Source: CAVXJN01 sp963762165 (GTDB lineage: Bacteria; Pseudomonadota; Gammaproteobacteria; JASBUN01). From it: a DNA stretch of 64,000 nucleotides. Shown here piece after piece: positions 1 to 10,279 of the stretch. The position numbers and the translations under genes are program-made. Position 1 is the stretch's first letter. Every line of letters starts with the position of its first letter. The notes under the pieces were generated by a model. It did not search any database. It saw only the letters and a list, made by a program, of their open reading frames with translations, and was not told the DNA's origin. The stretch spans positions 682,001 through 746,000 of the forward strand of contig CAVXJN010000003.1 in the NCBI GenBank assembly GCA_963762165.1. The letters are read 5' to 3'.

Positions 1-140
1 TATTTCCTTGGTGGTGACGGAGCTGCGCTGCCGAGTTTTAGAATTTGGAATCTGACTTGCTGTCACGGCTCGCGGCGCCGGGGATTCCATTGTCAACGCT
101 GAATCCGGTTGGTTCGCGGCCACCGCAAGGCCGCTGAGCC

Positions 141-665
141 ATGTCCCGGTACCGTGCTGCGCAACCGGCGGCATCGCCCTACATCACGCCGGAGGGCGCA
201 GAGCGTCTGCGTCGCGAGTTGGATGATCTATGGCGGGTGCGTCGGCCCGAGGTGACTCGCGCCGTGGCCGAAGCGGCGGCACAGGGCGACCGCTCGGAAA
301 ACGCCGAATACATCTATGGCAAGAAGCAACTGCGCGAAATCGATCGGCGAGTGCGGTTTCTGCGCAAACGCCTCGAACACCTGCAGGTGGTGCATGAGCC
401 ACCGCGTGATCGTTCTCGCATCTATTTCGGTGCCTGGGTGCGACTTGAAGATCAGTACGGGCGCCAAAGCGTGCACCGTATCGTCGGCGCCGACGAGTTC
501 GATCCGAAACAGGGCTGGATCAGTCTCGACTCGCCGGTGGCCAAGGCGCTGCTTGGCAAGCGCGTGGATGACGAAATACAGGTTCGGCTGCCGAACGGCG
601 AAGCCGAGTACGTGGTATTGGAAATCGGCTACCACCCATTGCATGACGGCGGGGATTGGACATGA
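141..665 (+). CDS. greB: Transcription elongation factor GreB
   Basis: 174 residues, the usual length for GreB. GreB binds the secondary channel of RNA polymerase and stimulates cleavage of backtracked RNA. The N-terminal coiled-coil (about residues 15-80) carries the tip motif GDRSENAEY, whose acidic D50 and E53 chelate the catalytic magnesium in this family. The C-terminal half is the FKBP-like Gre domain, and the basic, arginine-rich N-terminal arm fits GreB better than GreA. It is the first gene of a run in which its stop overlaps the cmoA start by four bases (ATGA), so greB, cmoA and cmoB are probably co-transcribed. The 140 bp upstream show no promoter I would commit to. Confidence 0.95.
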   Translation: MSRYRAAQPAASPYITPEGAERLRRELDDLWRVRRPEVTRAVAEAAAQGDRSENAEYIYGKKQLREIDRRVRFLRKRLEHLQVVHEPPRDRSRIYFGAWVRLEDQYGRQSVHRIVGADEFDPKQGWISLDSPVAKALLGKRVDDEIQVRLPNGEAEYVVLEIGYHPLHDGGDWT

Positions 666-1396
666 GCGAGCAACGGCGAGACGACATTTACGCCCACGCC
701 CACAGGCATCTGGTCGACTTCGTTTTCGACGCGCGGGTGGCGCGGGTGTTTCCCGATATGATCCGGCGTTCGGTGCCGGGCTACGATGCTCTGCTGCCGT
801 TACTGGGACTGTTCGCCGAAACCTTCGCGCAACCCCACAGCCACTGTTACGACCTCGGCTGTTCCCTGGGCGCAGCGACCGTGGCGCTCGCTAAGCACAT
901 CCGCGTCCCCGGCTGCAGGGTCATCGCCGTGGACGACGCGCAGGCGATGGTCGACGGTTGCCGCGAAAATATTGCCGCGCAAGCACTGACCGTGCCGGTG
1001 GACGTTCACTGCGCCGACATTCGCGCATTCGCCATCGAACGGGCATCGGTGGTGGTGCTCAATTTTACTTTGCAATTTCTGCCGCCGGCCGAGCGGCTCG
1101 CGCTGCTGCGGCGCATCCACCAGGCTTGCCTGCCGGGCGCGGTGCTGGTGTTGGCGGAAAAGATCCGTTTCGAAGACCCCGAACGCCAGGCATTTGCAGA
1201 GCGCATGCACCTGCAGTTCAAACAGGCGAACGGCTATTCGCAGCTCGAGATCAGTCAAAAACGCAGTGCGCTGGAAAACGTGCTCATTCCCGACAGCCTC
1301 GAGACCCATCACGCGCGCTTGCAGGAAGCCGGGTTCACTGCCGTGCACACCTGGTTTCAGAGTTTCAACTTCGCCGCGGTTGCGGCCCTCAAATGA
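662..1396 (+). CDS. cmoA: Carboxy-S-adenosyl-L-methionine synthase CmoA
   Basis: 244 residues from the ATG that overlaps the greB stop; a TTG two codons earlier is possible but has no advantage. CmoA converts SAM and prephenate to carboxy-SAM, the donor used for the wobble-uridine modification cmo5U34 of tRNA. The Rossmann SAM-binding motif DLGCSLG lies at residues 64-70, and the protein matches the family over its full length. cmoB, the enzyme that uses the product, follows with an ATGA overlap, so the pathway pair is translationally coupled. Confidence 0.95.
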   Translation: MSEQRRDDIYAHAHRHLVDFVFDARVARVFPDMIRRSVPGYDALLPLLGLFAETFAQPHSHCYDLGCSLGAATVALAKHIRVPGCRVIAVDDAQAMVDGCRENIAAQALTVPVDVHCADIRAFAIERASVVVLNFTLQFLPPAERLALLRRIHQACLPGAVLVLAEKIRFEDPERQAFAERMHLQFKQANGYSQLEISQKRSALENVLIPDSLETHHARLQEAGFTAVHTWFQSFNFAAVAALK

Positions 1397-2370
1397 TCGA
1401 ATTCAGTGGCCTCATCGACGCGCTCGCCGGCGGCCCGCTGGCGGAATGGGCAGCGCGGTTGCCGGACCAGATCGACCAGGCGTTGGATCCGGCGCGCCAC
1501 GGCGAATTGGCGCAATGGCGACAGTTGCTCGCCGAACTGCCGTGGGCGCAGCCTTCGTCGGTAATTCTGGATCAGCCGCTGGTGCGCATCGGCGGCGCGC
1601 CGGATATGGCGCCGGAGTCCCGGGCACGGCTAGAGCAGGCGCTCCACGGTTTGCATCCATGGCGCAAAGGCCCGTTCGATCTGTTCGGCATCCATATCGA
1701 TGCGGAATGGCGCTCGGACCGGAAATGGGCGCGCTTGGCAACGGCGATCGCCCCCCTGGATGGCCGCCTGGTCCTCGACGTCGGCTGCGGCAACGGGTAC
1801 TACGCCCTGCGCGCGCGCGGGGGCGGTGCCGAGCGGGTGATCGGTATCGATCCAGGTTTGCGTTACGTGGTGCAGTTCGAAGTGCTGCGGCGTTATCTCG
1901 GTGCCTTACCGGTGCACGTGTTGCCCTTGGGAATCGACGATCTGCCGCCGGGACTGGGTGCCTTCGATACGGTCTTTTCCATGGGTGTTCTTTATCACCG
2001 ACGTTCGCCCATCGATCACCTGTTGGCGTTGCGCGATGCTCTGCGCCCCGGCGGCGAGTTGGTGCTCGAGACCCTGGTGATCGAGGGCGGTGCACAAAGC
2101 GTGCTGCTGCCCGCAGGCCGATACGCGAAAATGCGCAACGTCTGGCTGCTGCCGTCGGTGGCGGCACTGGAAGGATGGCTGCGGCGCTGCGGCTATAGCC
2201 AGGTGCGGACGGTCGACGTCACTGCAACCAGCGTAGAGGAGCAGCGCAGTACCCCGTGGATGCGATTTCAATCACTGGCGGATTTTCTCGATCCCCAGGA
2301 CCCGAGTCGTACCGTGGAGGGATTGCCCGCGCCGCGGCGGGCGCTGGTGCTGGCGCGCACCGGCCCATGA
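1393..2370 (+). CDS. cmoB: tRNA U34 carboxymethyltransferase CmoB
   Basis: 325 residues, close to the about 323 of the E. coli enzyme. The start is the ATG at 1393 that overlaps the cmoA stop; the open frame extends further upstream but only inside cmoA. CmoB transfers the carboxymethyl group from carboxy-SAM to 5-hydroxyuridine 34 of tRNA. The class I methyltransferase motif DVGCGNG is at residues 129-135, followed by the acidic ribose-binding strand VIGIDP. It is the last gene of the greB-cmoA-cmoB run; the next gene starts 160 bp later. Confidence 0.95.
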   Translation: MIEFSGLIDALAGGPLAEWAARLPDQIDQALDPARHGELAQWRQLLAELPWAQPSSVILDQPLVRIGGAPDMAPESRARLEQALHGLHPWRKGPFDLFGIHIDAEWRSDRKWARLATAIAPLDGRLVLDVGCGNGYYALRARGGGAERVIGIDPGLRYVVQFEVLRRYLGALPVHVLPLGIDDLPPGLGAFDTVFSMGVLYHRRSPIDHLLALRDALRPGGELVLETLVIEGGAQSVLLPAGRYAKMRNVWLLPSVAALEGWLRRCGYSQVRTVDVTATSVEEQRSTPWMRFQSLADFLDPQDPSRTVEGLPAPRRALVLARTGP

Positions 2371-2530
2371 AAACTGCGTGCCGAATGCCCGGCGCCGCCG
2401 GTTGCCGGGTCGTGCGCTCAGTGCTGTCTGTGCGTTCTCACGTACTACAATCTCGAAGGACCGCATGGCGGTGGCCGCTACTGGCTACCGCACACTGCCA
2501 AACGCAGGCATATCCCAGGGAGGAGCAGCG

Positions 2531-3358
2531 ATGAAGCGACTATGGCTCGGCGCATTGATGTTCGTATTCGGTCTCATGGCCACAGGTTGCAACGCTACCC
2601 TGGAGACCCAGGCAAAATCCCTCGCCACCGAGCAGGTGACCTACACGGCCGGCGGTCAGACAATGAAGGGCTATTTGGCTTACGACGCGAGCATCAAGCA
2701 CAAACGGCCAGGCGTGCTGGTGGTGCACGAGTGGTGGGGATTGAACGACTATGCCCGGAAACGGGCCGATATGCTGGCCGGACTCGGCTATACCGCGCTG
2801 GCCGTGGATATGTACGGTGAGGGCGCGCACGGCGGATCACCCGAAACAGGCCGGCGAATTCGCCACCGCCGTGCGTCAAGACTGGCGAACAGGGCAAAGA
2901 ACGATTCATGGCCGCGCTGAAGTTGCTGCCGGCAACAACCCAGCGTCGATCCCGATCACATCGCCGCCATCGGCTACTGCTTCGGCGGCGGGGTGGTGTT
3001 ACAGATGGCCCGCGAAGGGGCGGATCTCGACGGCGTGGCAAGTTTCCACGGCAGTCTGCCGCCGATCGGCAAACCGGCCGAACCCGGCCAGGTCAAAGCC
3101 CAGGTGCTGGTATTGCACGGCGCCAAGGACAAATTCACCACGTCCGAACAGCTCCAGGCCTTCAAAGACGAAATGAAGAACGCCGGCGTCGGTTACGAGC
3201 TGGTGGTGTACCCCAATGCCATGCACAGCTTCACCAATCCCAAGGCCGATCAATACGGCGCCAAGTACAATCTGCCTCTCGGCTATGACGTCGAGGCCGA
3301 TGCCGATTCTTGGAACAAGCTCAAGGCGTTCCTGAAGAAGGTGTTCAGCTCGAAATGA
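2531..3358 (+). pseudogene. Dienelactone hydrolase-family protein, broken by three +1 frame changes
   Basis: Reads as a signal-peptide or lipoprotein-type member of the dienelactone hydrolase alpha/beta family. The N-terminus has a hydrophobic segment ending ATGC, followed by the family block VVHEWWGLNDYARKRADMLA. The frame then moves by +1 near 2831 (giving ADHPKQAGEFATAV), again near 2877 (giving KTGEQGKERFMAALKLLP) and again near 2932, which returns to the first frame at QQPSVDPDHIAAIGYCFGGG and stays open to the stop. With one base removed at each point the protein is complete. It keeps the nucleophile Cys in GYCFGG, the Asp in HGAKDKF and the His in NAMHSF. SD AGGAG precedes the ATG. Three compensating insertions in 100 bp with the catalytic triad intact suggest read error; a true pseudogene is the alternative. 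Confidence 0.8.
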
Positions 3359-3364
3359 GCACCA

Positions 3365-3391
3365 CCGGCGGCGCCCGAGTGGCGCCGCCGG
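3365..3391. terminator. GC-rich stem-loop between convergent genes
   Basis: A perfect 11-bp inverted repeat (arms 3365-3375 and 3381-3391, CCGGCGGCGCC and its complement) with a 5-base loop. It sits 7 bp after the hydrolase stop and 14 bp before the end of the converging DUF3135 gene. There is no T-run on either side, so it may be a bidirectional transcript-end structure, not a classical intrinsic terminator. Confidence 0.5.
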
Positions 3392-3404
3392 CGGGTCTGC
3401 GCGA

Positions 3405-3773
3405 TCAATGGGCTCGACGTGCGGACCGAGGCTCGAAGGTCAGTAGCGTCGCCGGCGGGCGGTTCGGAGCGGTGCCCTCCTGACACAATCGGTTCGCATC
3501 CCGCAGTGCCGCAACCATGCCCCGTTCTCCCGCGAACGACTGCCACATCATGCGATAGATCTGGTAGCAGGCCGCCAGCGGCGTGGAGGCGCGCTTGCGC
3601 TCCATGTCGATACGCCATTGCAGGCAGCGCAAATGGTGCTGGTTGCGCTCCGGGGCGCTGGCGATGAAGTCGTCGATCACGGCGCGGCGCCGTTTTTCGA
3701 AGCCATCGGGATCGGAGCGGGCGAGTTCGGCCCAATCATCGAATTCCTCAATTCGGACGTTTGCCTCGGACAT
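3405..3773 (-). CDS. DUF3135 domain protein
   Basis: 122 residues, soluble, no signal peptide. The N-terminal two thirds match the DUF3135 family seen in gammaproteobacteria: FDDWAELARSDPDGFEKRR, then IDDFIASAPE and LRCLQWRID. No function is established for the family. The ATG at 3773 is preceded by GGAGA at a good distance. It converges on the dienelactone hydrolase gene and is divergent from tex, with 238 bp between the two starts. Confidence 0.75.
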   Translation of the reverse strand: MSEANVRIEEFDDWAELARSDPDGFEKRRRAVIDDFIASAPERNQHHLRCLQWRIDMERKRASTPLAACYQIYRMMWQSFAGERGMVAALRDANRLCQEGTAPNRPPATLLTFEPRSARRAH

Positions 3774-4011
3774 TTAATTTCTCCAGCAGCATTGAGAAGG
3801 TTGTTGTTCCAGTCTTAGCAAGTTCCATGCGGGGTTCTTTTTTGCACTTCAATAACAGGTACTTAGGCCGCAATTGCGACAGTGTCGGGGGGTCCGGACG
3901 GCGCCATGTGTAAAGGAATTCAACACTCATCCCGGGTGGTGGGACGTAGCTCTCACGCGGCCCCCGGGGGGGTCTGGTAAACTGCCGCGTTTCCCGCTTC
4001 CGGAGTGCCCA

Positions 4012-6327
<2,316 letters not shown>

Positions 6328-6440
6328 TGCACCGCTGTGATGCCGAATTTCCGTCACATGGCGCCGTTTCGGCGCGCTTTGGGTACCCTGCCACCCCAGC
6401 GACATTTCGTAAGTGTATGAAATAATGAGAGCGCGCGGAA

Positions 6441-6458
6441 TTGGCACGACACCTGCAT
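6441..6458 (+). promoter_or_regulatory. Sigma-54 (RpoN) promoter
   Basis: TTGGCACGACACCTGCAT matches the sigma-54 consensus YTGGCACG-N4-TTGCW at all but one position. The -24 GG is at 6443-6444 and the -12 GC at 6455-6456, with exactly 10 bases between them. It lies in the gap after tex. Transcription would start near 6468. Upstream are two small inverted repeats that could bind an activator: GCGCCG-TTT-CGGCGC at 6361-6375, and a 7-bp pair with one mismatch at 6405-6422. Confidence 0.75.
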
Positions 6459-6467
6459 AAACAATAG

Positions 6468-6536
6468 CGATGGTATTGTAGCGCCATTTCTGTCTCCTCC
6501 TTCTCACGGGTGTCGTTTACGGCACCCGCTTTTTTT
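6468..6536 (+). ncRNA. Candidate sigma-54-dependent small RNA, about 69 nt
   Basis: Predicted from the sigma-54 promoter at 6441 (start near 6468) and the intrinsic terminator ending at 6536. The transcript would have a weak 5-prime hairpin (AUGG near 6469 pairing with CCAU near 6484-6487). A single-stranded pyrimidine stretch at 6490-6505 follows, containing CCTCCTT at 6496-6502, the exact complement of a consensus Shine-Dalgarno, and then the terminator stem. This resembles small RNAs that block ribosome binding sites. No ORF with a ribosome site lies within it on the + strand. Alternatives: a leader for the cytochrome b561 gene at 6607, or an unrelated minus-strand gene, since the same bases on the other strand read AAGGAGGAGACAGAA then ATG. 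Confidence 0.55.
6507..6536 (+). terminator. Rho-independent terminator
   Basis: Arms CGGGTGTCG (6507-6515) and CGGCACCCG (6520-6528) form a 9-bp stem with one G-U pair and a TTTA loop, followed by C and seven T (6530-6536). It is 180 bp after tex but only about 70 bp after the sigma-54 promoter, so it more likely ends that short transcript. Confidence 0.8.
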
Positions 6537-6606
6537 GGCACTTGCATCGGTGGCCCCGGTTGGCCAATCTGCTGCCTTGGCGGGGCAGTGGGAATCCCGG
6601 TACTCG

Positions 6607-7269
6607 ATGGTCAACGAATCCATTCAGCGGGTCGCGATCTGGTCGGGGCGTTTGCGTTTCGCCCACTGGCTGATGGCGTCTGCGTCAATTGTGCTGCTGC
6701 TCAGCGGCTGGTTGTCGCCCCGGGCCCCCGCCTTGGCCGTGCCGCTGCGCGATGCCCATGTGATCGCCGGCTATGGGCTGGTGTTGGCGCTGCTCCTGCG
6801 CGGTTATCTATTGCTGTTCGGGCGAGCCGCGGAACATTTGCGGGATTTGCTGCCGCGCGGTCTTCAGCTGCGGGCAGCGGGGCAGACGCTGCGCTTCTAT
6901 CTGAGCCTGGGACGGGCGCCGCTGCCGGCCTGGTATGCGCACAATCCGTTCTGGTCGCCGCTGTATCTGGTATTGCTGGCGATGTTATCTTGGCAGGCAT
7001 TGACGGGCTTGGCCCTGGAACACGTGTTTGACGCCGGCTTACGATCGTGGCGGTGGCACACAGCGTTGGCGGAGCCCATCGCCATCGTGATCGCCCTCCA
7101 CGTTGCGGCGGTATTCGTGCACGACCTCAAGGGTAGCGGCGGCGATACCTCGGCCATGATCAGCGGCTATCGCTGCTTCAGAACGGGTACGTCCGGGACG
7201 CCGGTGGTGAAGCAGCACGCGGTGTCGTTGGACGCCTTGTTGCGCGACAGAAAAAAATCCGGCCGGTGA
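6607..7269 (+). CDS. Cytochrome b561-family membrane protein
   Basis: 220 residues with four predicted membrane spans. It matches the b561/Ni-Fe hydrogenase b-type cytochrome family: RFAHWLMA in span 1, RDAHVIAGYGLVLALLLRGY in span 2, and further histidines at WRWHTAL and IALHVAAVFVHD that would complete two heme b sites. Such proteins carry electrons between the quinone pool and a periplasmic or membrane partner. No catalytic partner gene is adjacent, so its substrate is unknown. The ATG at 6607 was preferred because the longer open frame runs into the terminator region. The tail after the last span is polar and ends KKSGR. Confidence 0.8.
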   Translation: MVNESIQRVAIWSGRLRFAHWLMASASIVLLLSGWLSPRAPALAVPLRDAHVIAGYGLVLALLLRGYLLLFGRAAEHLRDLLPRGLQLRAAGQTLRFYLSLGRAPLPAWYAHNPFWSPLYLVLLAMLSWQALTGLALEHVFDAGLRSWRWHTALAEPIAIVIALHVAAVFVHDLKGSGGDTSAMISGYRCFRTGTSGTPVVKQHAVSLDALLRDRKKSGR

Positions 7270-7344
7270 GCCCGGGACCGGGCCTTTCCCTTCATCAACA
7301 CGGTGCGCGCGCTACGGTCGCAGCGCACTGGGAAATTGCATCCC

Positions 7345-8853
7345 ATGTATCCAATCCAGCCGGCCATCGTTTTGACCTTCGTCGCCTATCTGCTGCTGAT
7401 GCTCGTCATCGGTTGGTTCGCTTGGCGGCAAACCAACGATCTTGCCGACTACATTCTCGGCGGCCGACGGCTGAGTTATTGGGTGGCGGCGCTGTCCGCC
7501 GGCGCGTCGGACATGAGCGGTTGGCTGTTGCTGGGACTCCCCGGCTATGCCTATACCGCCGGGCTGGAGGCGGCCTGGCTGGCGACGGGGTTGTTGATCG
7601 GGACCTACCTCAATTGGCGCATTGTCGCGCGCCGCTTGCGAGCCTATAGCGAGGCGGCGGACAACGCGCTCACGCTGCCGGAGTTTTTCGAGCAACGTTT
7701 CGATGATCGGACACGATTGTTGCGGGTGATTTCGGCGCTTTTCATTTTATTGTTCTTTCTCTTCTACACCAGTTCCGGATTGGTTGCCGGCGGTAAGCTG
7801 TTCGAAACCGTGTTCGGCATGCCGTATCAATATGCGGTGGTCGCCGGTGCGGCGGCGGTGCTGGCGTATACCTTCTTCGGTGGTTTTCTTGCCGTATCCT
7901 GGACCGATGTCGCCCAAGGACTGTTGATGCTGGCGGCCTTGATCGTGGTGCCGGTTACGGCGATCGGCGCCCTCGGCGGATGGGACTCGATGCTCAGCGA
8001 GCTTCAGCGTCGCAGCCCGGAGGCGTTGAACGCGTTCTCGGATCATGACGGAAGCCCGCTGACCTTCGTCGCCATCGCTTCGCTGCTCGGTTGGGGCCTG
8101 GGCTATTTCGGCCAGCCGCATATCCTGGCGCGCTTCAAAGCCATCCGCAGAACGGCCCACGTTCCCGCGGCCCGGAGGGTGGCCGTGACCTGGTCGGCGC
8201 TGACCCTGATCGGCGCCACCCTGGTCGGTATCGTCGGCAGCGTCTATCTGCAGCAACCGCTGTACGGTCCGGAAACTGAAACGGTGTTTATGGTTTTGGT
8301 CGGTGTGCTGTTTCATCCGCTGGTGGCCGGCGTGTTGCTGGCGGCGATACTGGCGGCGATCATGAGCACGGCGGATTCGCAACTGCTGGTGTCATCCTCG
8401 GCGTTGGCGGAAGACTTCTACAAGGCGTTGTTCAGACGCCAGGCGCGGCAGAGCGAGCTGATTGCCGTGGGACGGGCGGCGGTCGTGTTGATCGCGTGCC
8501 TCGCGACCTGGTTGGCCCTCGATCCTCACAGCCAGGTATTGGACCTGGTGGCATATGCCTGGGCCGGCTTCGGGGCCGCGTTCGGACCGACGCTGTTGCT
8601 GGCGCTGTTTTGGCCGCGCATGAACGTACCGGGTGCGTTGGCCGGGATCGTCGTCGGCGGCGTGACCGTGATGGTGTGGCGCGGATTGGAAGGCGGCTGG
8701 TTCGATCTCTACGAACTGATACCGGGGTTCGTTTTTTCAACGTTGGCGATCGTGGTGGTCACCTTGCTGACGCCGCCGCCGAGTCCGCTGATTATGGCGC
8801 GACACTTTGCGGTGGCGCGCCGGGCGCACTATGAAGTGCGCTTGAAGTTATAA
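7345..8853 (+). CDS. putP: Sodium/proline symporter (PutP-like)
   Basis: 502 residues, identical in length to E. coli PutP, with about 13 membrane spans. Family hallmarks: FVAYLLLMLVIGWFAWRQTN at the start, DYILGGRRLSYWVAALSAGASDMSGWLLLGLPG carrying the sodium-site region, and GWGLGYFGQPHILARFKAI in the middle. It imports L-proline with sodium, for osmoprotection or catabolism; no putA lies nearby. The start at MYPIQPAIVL was chosen because the preceding codons do not fit the family. The downstream gene converges on it. Confidence 0.92.
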   Translation: MYPIQPAIVLTFVAYLLLMLVIGWFAWRQTNDLADYILGGRRLSYWVAALSAGASDMSGWLLLGLPGYAYTAGLEAAWLATGLLIGTYLNWRIVARRLRAYSEAADNALTLPEFFEQRFDDRTRLLRVISALFILLFFLFYTSSGLVAGGKLFETVFGMPYQYAVVAGAAAVLAYTFFGGFLAVSWTDVAQGLLMLAALIVVPVTAIGALGGWDSMLSELQRRSPEALNAFSDHDGSPLTFVAIASLLGWGLGYFGQPHILARFKAIRRTAHVPAARRVAVTWSALTLIGATLVGIVGSVYLQQPLYGPETETVFMVLVGVLFHPLVAGVLLAAILAAIMSTADSQLLVSSSALAEDFYKALFRRQARQSELIAVGRAAVVLIACLATWLALDPHSQVLDLVAYAWAGFGAAFGPTLLLALFWPRMNVPGALAGIVVGGVTVMVWRGLEGGWFDLYELIPGFVFSTLAIVVVTLLTPPPSPLIMARHFAVARRAHYEVRLKL

Positions 8854-8978
8854 CGGCCTGGCTGTCGCCTGTCGTGGTCCACAGCGCCGCCCGCGGTCTA
8901 CTCCCAGCGTCGGAATATATTCAGCTGTCCGCCGACATGCTTTCGCGGGGTTTGCGGATGGTGTGCGCGATGGCATGA

Positions 8979-9009
8979 CCTGCCTCCGGACCTGTGCTCC
9001 GAAGGCAGG
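8979..9009. terminator. Stem-loop between convergent putP and DsrE-like genes
   Basis: A 12-bp inverted repeat with one mismatch (arms 8979-8990 and 8998-9009) around a 7-base loop. It lies 9 bp beyond the stop of the minus-strand DsrE-like gene. No T-run follows on either strand, so it is a likely transcript-end hairpin and not a proven terminator. Confidence 0.4.
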
Positions 9010-9018
9010 CGAATTCCA

Positions 9019-9483
9019 CTACGGCTTAATGTAAGCGTATCCCTGCTGCTGCAGTTCGCCGAGGGTCGCGACGCCGGACGGCACGACCTTGGCATTCATG
9101 CTGACCTTTTCCGCGTCGATCTTGCGGCCACGCAGGGTATTGTTGCAGACCTCGAACTTTACGCCGCGGTTGGCCAGCCCCTGGACCGTCTCTTCGTAGC
9201 TCTTGCCCTCCTTGTCCGCCCAGCCTTCGAGCAGGAAGTCGATGCCCTTGCCGTGGGTGACGACTATGATTTCGATGTTCTTGTCACCGACGGCATTGAG
9301 ATGGTTGGCAACGTTGCGAAGCGCCGCGCCGGCGCCCTCCGCATCGTTGATGTGATACACGACTTTCTGGGTGTGATAGCCGTTTTCGGCCGGCTGGCGA
9401 TCGGCGCCGGCATAGGCCATGCTGGTCACGAGTAACAGCGCAGCCAGAGCGGCGCCGCGAAAGTTCACGATCTTGGTTGTCAT
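9019..9483 (-). CDS. Exported DsrE/DsrF-like protein
   Basis: 154 residues. The start is the ATG at 9483 because CGGAGG lies 9 bases upstream; two earlier in-frame ATGs are badly spaced. A signal peptide (MTTKIVNFRGAALAALLLVTSMAYA) precedes a DsrE/F-fold domain: VVYHINDAEGAGAALRNVANHL, then NIEIIVVTHGKGIDFLLEG and a single Cys in KFEVCNNTLRG. DsrE-fold proteins bind or relay sulfur, but many exported members are uncharacterised. It is transcribed away from the thioredoxin-like gene that starts 231 bp to the right, so the two may share a regulated divergent region. Confidence 0.8.
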   Translation of the reverse strand: MTTKIVNFRGAALAALLLVTSMAYAGADRQPAENGYHTQKVVYHINDAEGAGAALRNVANHLNAVGDKNIEIIVVTHGKGIDFLLEGWADKEGKSYEETVQGLANRGVKFEVCNNTLRGRKIDAEKVSMNAKVVPSGVATLGELQQQGYAYIKP

Positions 9484-9714
9484 TGCTTTCATCCTCCGAG
9501 CACGCGGCACCATGCCGCGGCTGACTTGTTTGGTTTGGCACGGGTTTTATGGGCTTCGCGAGGTCACTACGCAAATCTTGTTTTGAATCGTGACGATGGG
9601 TATTTTCGCGCAGAGTTGCGGGAACTTTTCCGGCGGCATGTGTTCTGATCGGCTAGGGCCGCGTGCCCCTTTGTTATTGATCGCGCGTCGCGGGACGCAT
9701 TTCGGGGAGGTCGT

Positions 9715-10209
9715 ATGAGGGCGTTTTGGCGAGTATCGGTCGGGCTATTGATTGGATTGTTGTTGCTGCCGATGGCGCAGGCGGGCGGCTTGACGGATAT
9801 GCAGGGCCATGCCCGCAGCATCGCCGACTACACCGGCAAGGGAAAGTGGACGGTGGTGATGATCTGGGCGTCGGACTGCCTGGTATGCAACAAGGAAGCA
9901 TTTCACTATGTCGACTTTCAAACTTTCCACAGTGACAAGGATGCGCGTGTGCTCGGCATCTCCATGGATGGTCCCAGCGGCGTTGCTGACGCGAAAGCGT
10001 TCATCGACCGCAATTCCATCAACTTCCCGAACCTGATCGGTGAGCCCGAGGAAGTCGCGGGTATCTATACCGATGTGACCGGCCAGCCCTGGCGCGGGAC
10101 GCCGACCTTCTTGATCTACGACCCCAAGGGTAAACTGCGCGCCGAGCAGGTCGGCGCGGTGCCGACCGAGCTGATCACCGACTTCATCGCCCGCAACGGC
10201 GCGAACTGA
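9715..10209 (+). CDS. Periplasmic thioredoxin-like (TlpA/redoxin) protein
   Basis: 164 residues with a signal peptide (MRAFWRVSVGLLIGLLLLPMAQA, cleaved before GG). The body has a thioredoxin fold: WTVVMIWASDCLVCNKEA carries a CxxC active site (C-L-V-C), LGISMDGPSG follows, and the cis-proline loop is GTPTFLIYDPKGKL. It probably reduces or transfers disulfides in the periplasm; the partner is not evident. SD GGGGAGG precedes the ATG. It faces away from the DsrE-like gene, which makes a small sulfur/redox pair possible. Confidence 0.85.
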   Translation: MRAFWRVSVGLLIGLLLLPMAQAGGLTDMQGHARSIADYTGKGKWTVVMIWASDCLVCNKEAFHYVDFQTFHSDKDARVLGISMDGPSGVADAKAFIDRNSINFPNLIGEPEEVAGIYTDVTGQPWRGTPTFLIYDPKGKLRAEQVGAVPTELITDFIARNGAN

Positions 10210-10279
10210 GGCCGCCGGATGAACGGACCTCCGGCGTTGCCCTGCTGGGCGGTGCACGTCCGGGGCGCTGCCCGTTATC

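Noticed and set aside
9535..9550. TTGGCACGGGTTTTAT as a sigma-54 promoter
   Set aside because: The -24 element is perfect but the bases at the -12 GC position are AT; not enough to call.
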